DNA of 64,000 nucleotides from JABDGM01 sp046349975 (GTDB lineage: Bacteria > Planctomycetota > Planctomycetia > Pirellulales > Lacipirellulaceae): the NCBI GenBank assembly GCA_046349975.1, contig JAXMBH010000006.1:1-64000 (forward strand), in the 5' to 3' direction. Made by a program: the position numbers and the translations under genes. The notes under the pieces were generated by a model. The model had not been told where the DNA came from, did not search any database, and saw only the letters and a program-made list of their open reading frames with translations. Shown here one piece after another: positions 47,047-55,900 of this stretch (position 1 is the first letter of the stretch; each line of letters opens with the position of its first letter).

Positions 47047-47168
47047 GTCCGCAGATGGCGCAGATGTTCGCAGATAAGGACCGACTCGCAACATAAGTTG
47101 GCGAAGGGCGATCAGGCTCTTTGCAGCAAATTGCTTTTGATCTGCGCTTATCGGCGTCATCTGCGGAC
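47047..47168. repeat. Unit-arm palindrome, CCGCAGATGACGCAGATG family (second copy)
   Basis: The left arm (47047-47076, gtccgcagatggcgcagatg and more) pairs with the right arm (47139-47168, with tcatctgcggac). It lies between the lipase and ppk1 and shares the unit with 42297-42424. Confidence 0.85.
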
Positions 47169-47196
47169 TAGAATTCGTTTTAACGCCGAAGATACA

Positions 47197-49446
47197 TCAC
47201 TTCGCAGTCGAACTCTTCCGCCGCTTCTGCTTCGCCACGCTGTCGCGTTTTTCCTCACCATCGCCCGTTTCCATCTTCGCGACCAGCAACTCCGCCGACG
47301 CCCGATCGCGTTCTTTGGCCACCACAATGCCCGTGCGTGAGGCTGCTTGTTCAAGCAACTCGACTTGAGCCCGGTGAGGAACCTCGTCGCCTGTGGTCGC
47401 TCGCACGTACTTGGCATCTGCCTGCAGGATGCGAGTCCGTTGGTTGTCGCTGAGATAGGTCGGAATAATTTGCTCGACGATCCGCTGCCGAATCTGCTCG
47501 TTCTCGACGGGGAACATCACCTCCACGCGGCGTTCAAAATTTCGCGGCATCCAATCGGCACTGCTCAGGAATACCTGCTGCTTGGCGCCTTCGCCGAACA
47601 CGAGGATGCGGCTGTGCTCCAGGAACCGATCGACGATGCTAAACACGCGGATGTTTTCCGAAATCCCCGGCAGGCCCGGGCGCAAGCTGCAGATGCCGCG
47701 GATCAGCAGGTCGATCGGCACGCCGGCGCGGCTGGCCTCGTAAAGCGCCTCGATTGTTTGCCGATCGACGAGCGAATTGAGCTTCGCGATGATGCGGGCC
47801 TTCTTGCCCTCGCGAGCGCGACGGGTCTGTTCGTTAATTAGTTCCAAAGTTCGCCGTTTGAGATCGCTCGGGGCAATGACCAATTTCTGCCACTGGTGAT
47901 TCTGTGAGTAGCCGGTGAGGAAGTTGAACAACGCCGAAACATCGTCAGCCATCACGCGATCGGCCGTAAACAGGCCGAGGTCGGTGTAAACGAGCGCCGT
48001 GTTCGGGTTGTAATTGCCGGTACTGAGGTGCACGTACCGCCGCACCTTTTTGCCTTCCTTGCGGACGACCATCGCGAGCTTGCAGTGCGTCTTGAGGCCC
48101 ATGAAGCCGAACACCACGTGCACACCGGCCCGTTCCAAGTGCCGCGCCCAGGTGATATTGTTTGCTTCATCGAACCGTGCCTTGAGTTCGACGAGCGCCG
48201 TGACATGCTTGCCATTTTCGGCTGCTTCGGCCAGTGCGCGAATCACCGGGCTGTCACCGCCGCTCGTGCGATAGAGCGTTTGCTTGATGGCGAGCACCTG
48301 CGGATCGCGGGCCGCCAGTTCGATAAAGTTCAGCACCGGCGTGAACGATTCGTAGGGATGATGCAGCAGGATATCGTGGTCGGCAATCTCCGCGAACAGG
48401 TCGTCGTAGTTCCGCAAATTGACCGGCGGCCGCGGCACGAGCGGCGGGTCGCGCAAGTCCTTGCGATCGACCTGCGACACTAGCTCGTGCAGGCACGTCA
48501 TATCGAGCGGCCCCTTCACTTCGTACACTTCGTTGTACGCATTGTCGGTCGCTTTGGTGTCGTAATGCAGTTCCTCTTCCGTAACGAGCATCTTCAACAC
48601 GGCCGGATTCATGCCGGCGGAAATTTCGAGTCGCACCGCCTCGGTGCGCTGCCGAGCGCGGAGCCGCGTTTCGATCGACCGCAGCAGGTCGTCGGCCTCT
48701 TGCTCGAGCAGGTTGACGTCCATGTCGCGCGTGATGCGGAACGTGCCGTGGTCAGAAATCTTGTAGCCGCCGAACAAATCGGTGAGCCGGCTCGCGATGA
48801 GGTCCTCCAGCAGTACGAAGTTCTGTTTGTCGTCGGGCAACACCGCCACAAATCGCGGCAACACCTGCGGCACCTGCACGACGGCAAACAGCTTCTGGGG
48901 CCCGATGCCACTCAGGCGTTCGAGCATTGCGGCGAGGTATAGCCCACGATTGTGAAATCGCGGGCTCGGGTGGGCGGGGTCGATCGCCATCGGCGTGAGC
49001 ACGGGGAATACAACCTGCCGGAAATACTTCTCCAGCGACTTGTGCGGGACCGCATCCAGACTCTTCATGGAATGAATGCGGATTCCCGCTTCCGCGAGCG
49101 CCGGCACAATCGCCTCATTCCAACAGCCGTACTGCTGGGCGACGAGTTGCTCGGTACGGCGGGCGACTCGCTGCAACTGAACGAGCGGTTTGAGGCTGTC
49201 GATGGGCTGGTCCTGTGGCGCCATATCGCTGAACGCCTGCTCGCGCAAGCCGGCGACGCGGACCATGAAGAACTCGTCGAGGTTCGAGGCGAAGATTGCC
49301 AGGAACTTGGCCCGCTCCAGGAGCGGATTTTTGGCGTCCTCGGCCTCTTCCAGCACCCGCGCGTTGAACTCCAGCCAGCTCAACTCACGGTTGATGAAGT
49401 GTTCGGGCAAAAACGCATGCGGCGATCCATTCGATGCGGTGTTCAT
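47197..49446 (-). CDS. ppk1: Polyphosphate kinase 1
   Basis: Reversibly polymerises the terminal phosphate of ATP into polyphosphate at the membrane. The 749-residue protein has the four-domain layout: N-terminal domain starting FINRELSWLEFNARVLEEA, head domain, and two phospholipase-D-like catalytic domains. Visible signatures are MKTHCK-like KTHCKLAMVVR, RYVHLSTGNYNPNTA with the phospho-His candidate region, and VFLSSADWMPRNFERR. The C-terminal tail of about 60 residues is Lys/Glu-rich. No ppx or exopolyphosphatase lies adjacent. Confidence 0.95.
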   Translation of the reverse strand: MNTASNGSPHAFLPEHFINRELSWLEFNARVLEEAEDAKNPLLERAKFLAIFASNLDEFFMVRVAGLREQAFSDMAPQDQPIDSLKPLVQLQRVARRTEQLVAQQYGCWNEAIVPALAEAGIRIHSMKSLDAVPHKSLEKYFRQVVFPVLTPMAIDPAHPSPRFHNRGLYLAAMLERLSGIGPQKLFAVVQVPQVLPRFVAVLPDDKQNFVLLEDLIASRLTDLFGGYKISDHGTFRITRDMDVNLLEQEADDLLRSIETRLRARQRTEAVRLEISAGMNPAVLKMLVTEEELHYDTKATDNAYNEVYEVKGPLDMTCLHELVSQVDRKDLRDPPLVPRPPVNLRNYDDLFAEIADHDILLHHPYESFTPVLNFIELAARDPQVLAIKQTLYRTSGGDSPVIRALAEAAENGKHVTALVELKARFDEANNITWARHLERAGVHVVFGFMGLKTHCKLAMVVRKEGKKVRRYVHLSTGNYNPNTALVYTDLGLFTADRVMADDVSALFNFLTGYSQNHQWQKLVIAPSDLKRRTLELINEQTRRAREGKKARIIAKLNSLVDRQTIEALYEASRAGVPIDLLIRGICSLRPGLPGISENIRVFSIVDRFLEHSRILVFGEGAKQQVFLSSADWMPRNFERRVEVMFPVENEQIRQRIVEQIIPTYLSDNQRTRILQADAKYVRATTGDEVPHRAQVELLEQAASRTGIVVAKERDRASAELLVAKMETGDGEEKRDSVAKQKRRKSSTAK

Positions 49447-49621
49447 ACCGCAATTCTACCACGCTCTTGCAGTCACGAACGACCGCTAAAATCCAGGTGG
49501 AATTTGGTTGCGGCCGCGTTAAGCTTGTGGCGAGCCTGCGGTTATCTTGGAGACGGCTAGTGGCCCCGCTGACGTAGCGTAACTAACTCGACCGCCACCT
49601 GGGCGCAAACTAGAATTCACC

Positions 49622-50065
49622 ATGATGACCGCCGCTCTATCGATTTCGCCCGCCGCATTGCCCTCGCCGATCGACCGGCCGGATGCCGACGTCGTCATTT
49701 ACGATGGCGATTGCCAATTCTGTATCGCCCAAGTTCGTCGCTTGTTGTGGTGGGATTGCCAGAAGAAGCTATCGTATCTCTCGCTGCACGATCCAGAAGT
49801 TGCCAGGCGTTGGCCCGATCTGTCGCATGAGCGCATGATGAAGGAGATGGTCATCGTCGATCGCCGCGGCCGCCGCCATTGGGGGCCGGCAGCGTTTCGC
49901 TATCTATCGTACCGGCTGCGCCGGCTGTGGTGGGTTGCGCCGGTGCTCTACTTCCCCGGCAGCATGGTACTCTGGCGGCCGCTGTACCGCTGGATCGCCC
50001 GCAACCGCTACCGTCTCAGCGGCACTGAAGCCTGCGACAATGGTGCGTGTGCCCTGCACCGCTAA
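49622..50065 (+). CDS. DCC family thiol-disulfide oxidoreductase-like protein (DUF393)
   Basis: 147-residue protein of the DCC/DUF393 family, named after a conserved Asp-Cys-Cys-like motif. Here it appears as VVIYDGDCQFCIAQVRRLL near residue 25, i.e. with the CxxC pair DCQFC. The family is thioredoxin-like. The middle segment (WGPAAFRYLSYRL, PVLYFPGSMVLWRPLY) and the C-terminal CDNGACALHR fit. The first 20 residues are variable. Partner and substrate unknown. It diverges from ppk1. Confidence 0.85.
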   Translation: MMTAALSISPAALPSPIDRPDADVVIYDGDCQFCIAQVRRLLWWDCQKKLSYLSLHDPEVARRWPDLSHERMMKEMVIVDRRGRRHWGPAAFRYLSYRLRRLWWVAPVLYFPGSMVLWRPLYRWIARNRYRLSGTEACDNGACALHR

Positions 50066-50148
50066 CCGTTCGCTGCGTGCACTGCCGCAGGCCGACGTAC
50101 GAATGCGAACCGACGGCCAGCATCCCCGACGTACCCGCCGACGCAACA

Positions 50149-50176
50149 AATTAGCCGCCGGGCGCTAGCCCACGGT
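50149..50176. repeat. Single arm of the CCGCGGGCTAGCGCCCGG repeat
   Basis: attagccgccgggcgctagc and following, opposite orientation to the copy at 8582-8609. The full palindrome is at 33163-33229. It lies downstream of both convergent genes. Confidence 0.65.
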
Positions 50177-50203
50177 TTTGAAGATCCGCGCTATCGCACA
50201 CAC

Positions 50204-50860
50204 TCAAGCGGCGCGGCTGATGCGATCCAAGTCGCCGAACAGCTGCTCCAGAATGCGATTCGACTTCCCAAAGTCATACACCTGCCCGGGAATCGTGAGC
50301 GCCGCTTCGACGACCGTGATGCGATCTTCGACACGCACGGTCACCTCAAGGTCGCCCTTGAGCGACCAAATATCCGAAGGCACCGCCGACGTGATCGTGC
50401 AACCGCCCGCCAATTGACGGACGTCGCGCAAAGTGTGCCCGCTCTCCGCCAGCCAGCACAGCAGCGAGACCAGGACGACACCGGGCCGCTCAGCAAATCG
50501 GTGACTGCGTTCTTTGCCGGTCTTCAATCCAAGTTTCTCGCTGATCGGCTGGGCAATCTTCGCGATGAGCGACATGGGCACGCCGCCTGTCAGGGGCCCA
50601 AGGAACTTATCGCAGCACTCGATAAAATCTTCACCTGAGAATTTCTTCTTCGTTCGGGCCGCATGCAGCGCGATCCGCTCGCGAACCTCCGGCACGGCGA
50701 TGAGCTGCTGTACGTCCGTCAGCTCCTGCCAATTCACGGCCGGCACAATCGGCGTCAGCTCGATCACCTCCACGGACAAGCCTTCGCCACGCGCCAGCGG
50801 TTTACCGCACGACCAACAGAATTTCCCCGCCGCTTCGACGCCGCATTCCGAGCAGAACAT
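50204..50860 (-). CDS. Zinc-ribbon protein of unknown function
   Basis: 218 residues. The N-terminal zinc ribbon (CSECGVEAAGKFCWSCGKPL, two CxxC pairs) is followed by an alpha-helical middle part (about 45-120) and a beta-rich C-terminal segment (TITSAVPSDIWSLKGDLEVTV, then a final helix). The last part looks like an adaptor or binding fold, but I recognise no known family beyond the ribbon. No membrane segments. Convergent with the DCC gene. Confidence 0.7.
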   Translation of the reverse strand: MFCSECGVEAAGKFCWSCGKPLARGEGLSVEVIELTPIVPAVNWQELTDVQQLIAVPEVRERIALHAARTKKKFSGEDFIECCDKFLGPLTGGVPMSLIAKIAQPISEKLGLKTGKERSHRFAERPGVVLVSLLCWLAESGHTLRDVRQLAGGCTITSAVPSDIWSLKGDLEVTVRVEDRITVVEAALTIPGQVYDFGKSNRILEQLFGDLDRISRAA

Positions 50861-51021
50861 AGTGCATCCTTGCTGAGAGTCATCCGACTCTCTTTAGATC
50901 GGATGCGACCACGATGGGGGATGCGGAAAAGCCGGTTGCGGGGCGGCACCAGCAATGCTGGCATGGCGGCGGGCGTCCGCCTGTAATGAGCGAATTTTGT
51001 CTGAATGCGATAGCTTTCCAC

Positions 51022-51807
51022 TCATTCGTACCCGTGCTCTTTCGCGGGGAACGCTCCGCGTCGCACCTCGTCGCGGTACTGCGTCACCGCATTCGTCACC
51101 TGCGCCTTCAAATCGGCATATGCCTTCACGAACCGCGGCGCACTCGCCGTGATGCCGAGTAAATCGTGCAGCACGAGCACCTGCCCGTCGCAATCGGCGC
51201 CCGCGCCAATGCCAATCGTCGGAATGGAAACTGACTGGGTGATCTTTTTTGCCAGCCCGCGCGGAATGCACTCCAGCACCATCGCAAACGCCCCGGCCTC
51301 CTCGGCCGCCTTGGCATCGGCCATGAGTTCCGCCTCGTTGCGCTGCACTTTGTAGCCGCCGAGCGTGTGCACACTCTGCGGCCGCAGCCCGCAATGGGCC
51401 ATCACCGGAATGCCGGCCCGCACGAGCGAAGCGATCGTTTCCGCCTGCTCCACACCACCTTCGATTTTCACCGCCTGGCAGCGAGACTCTTTCAGAATAC
51501 GGCCGGCGTTCTCGATCGCCTTGTGTGTTCCCAAATGGAAGCTCGGAAACGGCATGTCGATCACTACCAGCGCGTGCTCGACCGCCCGGCCGACCATCTC
51601 TGCGTGGTAGATCATCTCATCGAGCGTCACCGGCAACGTGCTGTCATGACCCTGCACGACCATCGACAGCGTGTCGCCCACCAGAATGCCCTCCACGCCC
51701 GCCGCATCGACCATCCGCGCGAACGGAAAATCGTACGCGGTGACCATCGAGATCTTCCGCTGAGCCGCTTTGAAGCCGTGAAATTCGGGAACCGTAATGC
51801 GGGGCAT
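51022..51807 (-). CDS. panB: 3-methyl-2-oxobutanoate hydroxymethyltransferase
   Basis: Converts alpha-ketoisovalerate to ketopantoate using methylenetetrahydrofolate, an early step of pantothenate and coenzyme A synthesis. The 261-residue TIM-barrel has KISMVTAYDFPFARMVDAAG at the start, the ILVGDTLSMVVQGHDSTLPVTL metal and substrate site, and VMAHCGLRPQSVHTLGGY. The start at 51807 was chosen over a 39-codon upstream extension because that extension includes a repeat-like arm (ggatgcgggattggggatgc). panC and panD are not adjacent. Confidence 0.95.
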   Translation of the reverse strand: MPRITVPEFHGFKAAQRKISMVTAYDFPFARMVDAAGVEGILVGDTLSMVVQGHDSTLPVTLDEMIYHAEMVGRAVEHALVVIDMPFPSFHLGTHKAIENAGRILKESRCQAVKIEGGVEQAETIASLVRAGIPVMAHCGLRPQSVHTLGGYKVQRNEAELMADAKAAEEAGAFAMVLECIPRGLAKKITQSVSIPTIGIGAGADCDGQVLVLHDLLGITASAPRFVKAYADLKAQVTNAVTQYRDEVRRGAFPAKEHGYE

Positions 51808-51979
51808 GGCGCGGGGAGGATGCGGGATTGGGGATGCAGGGGGCCGGGACGAAGCGACAAAGCATGGTGCCCAACCTCTTACCATTGTCGTTGTCGCTCG
51901 GCCCCCAGGCAACCTCTGCCGCATGCTACGCAGGCATCACAGCGGGTGGTAAAATGTGGACATCCTCAAGGAGCATGCC

Positions 51980-52249
51980 ATGTCCACCGACTTTTCCGAC
52001 TCGCGCCAAGAACTAGTGAGCTTCCATCACTTCATCGGCGAACAGCTCAACGGCGGCAGCGCGAACGTGTCTCCCGAAGAGGCCCTCGAAATGTGGCGAC
52101 TGCAGCACCGCTCTGCGGAAGAGTACGAAGAAGACGTGCAGGCGATTCGTGAAGCACTCGACGACCTAAAGGCCGGAAAAGTAGGAACGCCGGTTGACGA
52201 GTTTATCACTAAATTCGGCCGCCGTCATAATATCGAGAATGCGACATGA
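51980..52249 (+). CDS. Putative antitoxin of a ParE-type pair
   Basis: 89-residue acidic, helical protein (from the ATG at 51980, after CAAGGAGC). Its C-terminal half (RSAEEYEEDVQAIREALDDL, then GTPVDEFITKFGRRHNI) looks like the toxin-wrapping part of small antitoxins, but no DNA-binding fold is obvious in the first 40 residues. The stop overlaps the toxin start by four bases (ATGA), typical of antitoxin-then-toxin operons. The name is by position. Confidence 0.7.
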   Translation: MSTDFSDSRQELVSFHHFIGEQLNGGSANVSPEEALEMWRLQHRSAEEYEEDVQAIREALDDLKAGKVGTPVDEFITKFGRRHNIENAT

Positions 52250-52569
52250 CGTTTGATGTCGCCGTCTCAGAGCGCGCCTGGTCCGACGCTGATCGCATTT
52301 TTGAGTGGATCGCGAAGCGATCTCCACAGGGAGCGATCAAATGGAATCAAGCGTTCGTCCACGCGCTTCTGCAACTCAAACGTGAAGCCAGTCAGCATGC
52401 GCTCGCGCCAGAAAGCGCCGAACTCGCTGAGACAATCCGGCAATATCTATTCAAGACGCGAAGAGGCCAATCCTATCGATTGGTTTATACAATAGTCGGC
52501 ACTCGCGTTGAAGTGCTTCGCGTCCGGGGTCCTGGTCAGTCGGCCGTCACGTCTGACGATTTCACATAA
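52246..52569 (+). CDS. RelE/ParE-superfamily toxin
   Basis: 107-residue protein with the family pattern: VAVSERAWSDADRIFEWIAKRSPQGA at the N-terminus, a central helix, and the beta-hairpin RGQSYRLVYTIVGTRVEVLRVRGPG at the C-terminus. ParE proteins act on gyrase and RelE on ribosomal mRNA; which one this is cannot be told. It follows its antitoxin with a four-base overlap and converges with the GH57 gene two bases after its stop. Confidence 0.82.
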   Translation: MTFDVAVSERAWSDADRIFEWIAKRSPQGAIKWNQAFVHALLQLKREASQHALAPESAELAETIRQYLFKTRRGQSYRLVYTIVGTRVEVLRVRGPGQSAVTSDDFT

Positions 52570-52570
52570 C

Positions 52571-55500
52571 TCATATTCGTTTGCGGGCGGCAGTCGTCAC
52601 TAGAACTGCGCCAAAGAACAACGGCATCGGCATCGCTGGTTCAGGCACCGCGGCCGCACCCGCCAGACCCATCGGCACGAGCGTGAACCCGGCTGCCGTG
52701 CCGCTGAACTTGCGCCAAATCGTGTAGTCGGCCACATCGACGACGCCATTGCCATTGCCGTCCGCACGAACATCCGATTGGGAGCCGAACGACGAACGGA
52801 ACACCAGGTAGTCAGCATTGTCGACATGCCCATCGCGATTGTAGTCGCCCGCGCCGGCCACGATCTTGAACAGCATATATTCGCTGGCGTCGAGTGTTCC
52901 ATTTGCGTTGACCGACGCTGGCACCTGCTGCGACGGAACGAGCGCCCCGCCGTTCGCCGTCGCAAACGCGCCAACCGCCAAATACACCTGCGTCGGCATC
53001 GAACCAAATTCGCCCGCAAGGTCGATCACGCCTTCGAGCACGCCACCGTTGGCGCCGGTGCCCGCTTGAGTGGCCCCGCTTGCATCGAACCAGCTTTCAT
53101 AGTCGTTGTCGTTTTCGTCGGCCAGGTACGCATCCCATTGGGCGATCTGCCCCGCCTTCGCCCAATTTGCCGTTGTGAGCGCCCCCGGCGTGCGAGCCAT
53201 GTAGATGAACACGTCGTTTCCTTCGCCCGCATCGTCCGTGGCCACGTAAAGCGATGTGCCGCTCAGCGCCGCATACAAATGCCGGCTGCCGTTCACCGCC
53301 ACCTGCTGCGCAGCCGCGTCCTTCACGCCGTCCATCACGAACGACGGCGCCTGTGTGCCCCTGACGCTAAAGTGCCAATCTTGCCCGCTGTTGTTGTCCC
53401 AAATTCCCGAGCCATTGTTGAACACCACGTCGAACTGGCTCGTCGTGAGGCCGATCGGCACGCTCGCGCCCCACGTCGAGGTCGCCGCGTTCCAGGTCAT
53501 CAGCAAATCCTGGGCGATACTCTGCCAATTGTTGAAGCCATAATGCATGTAAATTTGCGAGGCCCCGGCCAGCGGCCCGTTGGCGGGGTCATAGGTCACT
53601 GTGAGCGGCATGCCGGCCACGACCGGCGTCGGGTCGACCGTCACGACACTGCTGCCGCCGGTGGAGCCGCCTGATCCGTCGCCCACCCACACGTGCTGAA
53701 TGTCGCTGCGGGTGATGTTCCCCCGGTTATCCACGGCTTCCACATAGTAATCGACCAGCTGGTTCGACAGCCCCGCGATCATCCCGCCGTAACGTAACGC
53801 CCGGTACGTTGGCGTGAGAATGTTCGCTGGCGGCGCCACGTCGCTCGACGCCATCGACACGCTCGTCCAGGGCCCGACTTCCGCCCCGCCCGCGTACGTT
53901 TCATTCTGAGTCGATGCCAGCGGATTCGTGCCGTCCGCATCGAGCCGATACTTGAGTGTCACGCTCGACAAGCCGCTCACGTCGTAGGCGTACGTCCACA
54001 CCTCGAAGTCCTTCGACTGCGGTGTCGTGCCCCATTCGATTCCGCCGGGGTTGTAGGCTTCCCGCTGCGGCACGAACACGCTCGGCGGCGTTGTTTCATT
54101 CGCAATTGCCGCCGGTGTGAGCACTTGGTTGGCCAGGGCCACGGCCAGATTGCTGCCGCGCGTGACGTTGCTGTCCCACACTTCGGTGCCGTCCCAATAC
54201 CAATAGTCCGAAGCCTCGGCCTCCGCGAGATAGTGCCAGGCCTTCTCGGTGGCCGAACCGGTGTTCGTCATGATGTTTTGCACGCTGCTGTAGGGCGCAA
54301 TGTCATCGGCCGTGAACACCCGGTTCTTGGCTGCCGTGAGCACTGCCCAGGAATTGCGGTCCGGGCTCCAGCCGCTCCCATTCGGGTCGCCGAGCCACTT
54401 CTTGAACTCGGGATCGCCGTTATCCGCCCCGGCCCACGAACCATTCTCCACGTGAATGATGTCATTCGCCGCGACCGGGTACCGCTGCAAATAATCCTGC
54501 ACGGTCGTTACGTCGTAATTGGGATTCGCCGCCGCCCAACTCACCATGTTCTGAAAGTTCGAGTGATAATATCCCTCGGAACCGCCGCCGTAGTTGTCGC
54601 CGTCGTGATGCAATAGCACGAATAACGGATGGGCCGGATCGGTGTTGTATTGCCGATACTGCTCCATCACACTCTCGTACTGGAGCGCCCCATAGCCGCC
54701 GCGGCCATCCTCGTTCCCCTCGTATCGCGCCGCGGGCACCGCCACGATCTTCGTTGCCGACCCCGTGTTCGGGTTCACATACTGCACATTGTGCGGCTGA
54801 TACGAAAACGGGGCACTCACCTTGCTCGGCGCCCACAAATTGTTGAGCTGAACCCAAGCCCCGCCGGATGCCGCCGGATCGGGGTTGATTTGGTCCGCCT
54901 TGTTCGGCGGCATCAAATTCGACGAGGGCGTGTACGGATAATTCTGCGTTGCCCGATCGAAGTGGAGGTTATCAACCATCACCCAATCCATGCCTTCCGC
55001 GACGAGCGCCGGGATCATTCGCTCCGAAAACGCCGTCTCCGCCGGAAACATGCCTTTCGAGTAAGCCGGCGTGTTGCCCCATGTTTGCTGATACGCCTGC
55101 TTGTGCAGTTTGATCTGCATCCGCATGTCGCGCTCATCCAACAGCGGCATCAGTGGGTGATAGTAACCGAACGCTACGAGGTCGAGCCGCGGGTTCCCCA
55201 GCGAGGTGCTCAAACCCTGGGCCTGGTTGTAGGATGAGTCCCAGTTGTTCCACATGCCGCCGTTGACGCCGGCCGTTTCCAAATTGTTGAGGTTCTCGAT
55301 TAGCGAACCGGAAAACGAAACCTGCGCGCCCAAATGCGCGAGCGACTGCCCGGCATCGATTGCATCCTTCGGCCAGGTCGTGTATGGCCCGAACCGCTGA
55401 TTGAAGATATCCGTAACGCTGTACGAAAAATGGCCGGCGGCCTGCGTTTGCGTGACCGTCTCGCCGGGATAGTAAATCGGCTGATGCATGTGCCACAGGA

Positions 55501-55591
55501 AGCCGACCTGCATCGGCTCCGCCCCTCGCACCGTAACTGCGAGTAGACACGAAACAACCGCGACCCAACCAACACAACAACGTAGGTTCAT
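52571..55591 (-). CDS. Secreted GH57 glycosidase with dockerin-like repeat and PEP-CTERM anchor
   Basis: 1006-residue multidomain exported protein. A signal peptide (about 1-24) precedes a GH57 domain (about 25-470): GFLWHMHQPIYYPG at the start, KGMFPAETAFSERMI with a probable nucleophile Glu, and LLHHDGDNYGGG with a probable acid Asp. An unassigned beta-sandwich-like middle and a starch-binding-like module (about 670-760; YMHYGFNNWQSIAQDL) follow. After that come a region of unknown fold, two dockerin-type EF-hand repeats (GDYNRDGHVDNADYL, DGNGNGVVDVADYTIW), and a PEP-CTERM-like tail (VPEPAMPMPLFFGAVLV). The frame opens 79 codons earlier through a repeat; the ATG at 55591 begins the signal peptide. 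The likely substrate is an alpha-glucan. Confidence 0.88.
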   Translation of the reverse strand: MNLRCCVGWVAVVSCLLAVTVRGAEPMQVGFLWHMHQPIYYPGETVTQTQAAGHFSYSVTDIFNQRFGPYTTWPKDAIDAGQSLAHLGAQVSFSGSLIENLNNLETAGVNGGMWNNWDSSYNQAQGLSTSLGNPRLDLVAFGYYHPLMPLLDERDMRMQIKLHKQAYQQTWGNTPAYSKGMFPAETAFSERMIPALVAEGMDWVMVDNLHFDRATQNYPYTPSSNLMPPNKADQINPDPAASGGAWVQLNNLWAPSKVSAPFSYQPHNVQYVNPNTGSATKIVAVPAARYEGNEDGRGGYGALQYESVMEQYRQYNTDPAHPLFVLLHHDGDNYGGGSEGYYHSNFQNMVSWAAANPNYDVTTVQDYLQRYPVAANDIIHVENGSWAGADNGDPEFKKWLGDPNGSGWSPDRNSWAVLTAAKNRVFTADDIAPYSSVQNIMTNTGSATEKAWHYLAEAEASDYWYWDGTEVWDSNVTRGSNLAVALANQVLTPAAIANETTPPSVFVPQREAYNPGGIEWGTTPQSKDFEVWTYAYDVSGLSSVTLKYRLDADGTNPLASTQNETYAGGAEVGPWTSVSMASSDVAPPANILTPTYRALRYGGMIAGLSNQLVDYYVEAVDNRGNITRSDIQHVWVGDGSGGSTGGSSVVTVDPTPVVAGMPLTVTYDPANGPLAGASQIYMHYGFNNWQSIAQDLLMTWNAATSTWGASVPIGLTTSQFDVVFNNGSGIWDNNSGQDWHFSVRGTQAPSFVMDGVKDAAAQQVAVNGSRHLYAALSGTSLYVATDDAGEGNDVFIYMARTPGALTTANWAKAGQIAQWDAYLADENDNDYESWFDASGATQAGTGANGGVLEGVIDLAGEFGSMPTQVYLAVGAFATANGGALVPSQQVPASVNANGTLDASEYMLFKIVAGAGDYNRDGHVDNADYLVFRSSFGSQSDVRADGNGNGVVDVADYTIWRKFSGTAAGFTLVPMGLAGAAAVPEPAMPMPLFFGAVLVTTAARKRI

Positions 55592-55658
55592 CGATCGCCT
55601 TGCAACCGTATTGAAGTAACCCAACGCCAACCGAATCCCAACCAAATATCCCGCAGCG

Positions 55659-55780
55659 TGGGGTGCCGGGGGGCGAGCGAAGCGAGCCCCCAGAGAACTG
55701 CCAACACCCTCACCCGCCCAACAATACTCCGCCGCGCATCGTGGAGTAGCTGGGGTCGAGCCGCAGGCGAGCCCGCAGAG
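55659..55780. repeat. GGGGTGGCTGGGG-type repeat pair
   Basis: Two shortened copies, at about 55659-55692 (gggtgccggggggcgagcga and following) and 55745-55780 (agctggggtcgagccgcagg and following), each followed by agagaactgcc. Same family as 6205-6460; direct orientation to each other. Confidence 0.7.
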
Positions 55781-55900
55781 AACTGCCATCAACCTAAGTA
55801 TCTCTTGGCCCTCCGACCTACCTTTCATAGGCGCGCCGCACGTCGAATTGGTATCGTAAACTCACTAACGCCTAAATTTCTGCGCATATGGTCGTAAATC

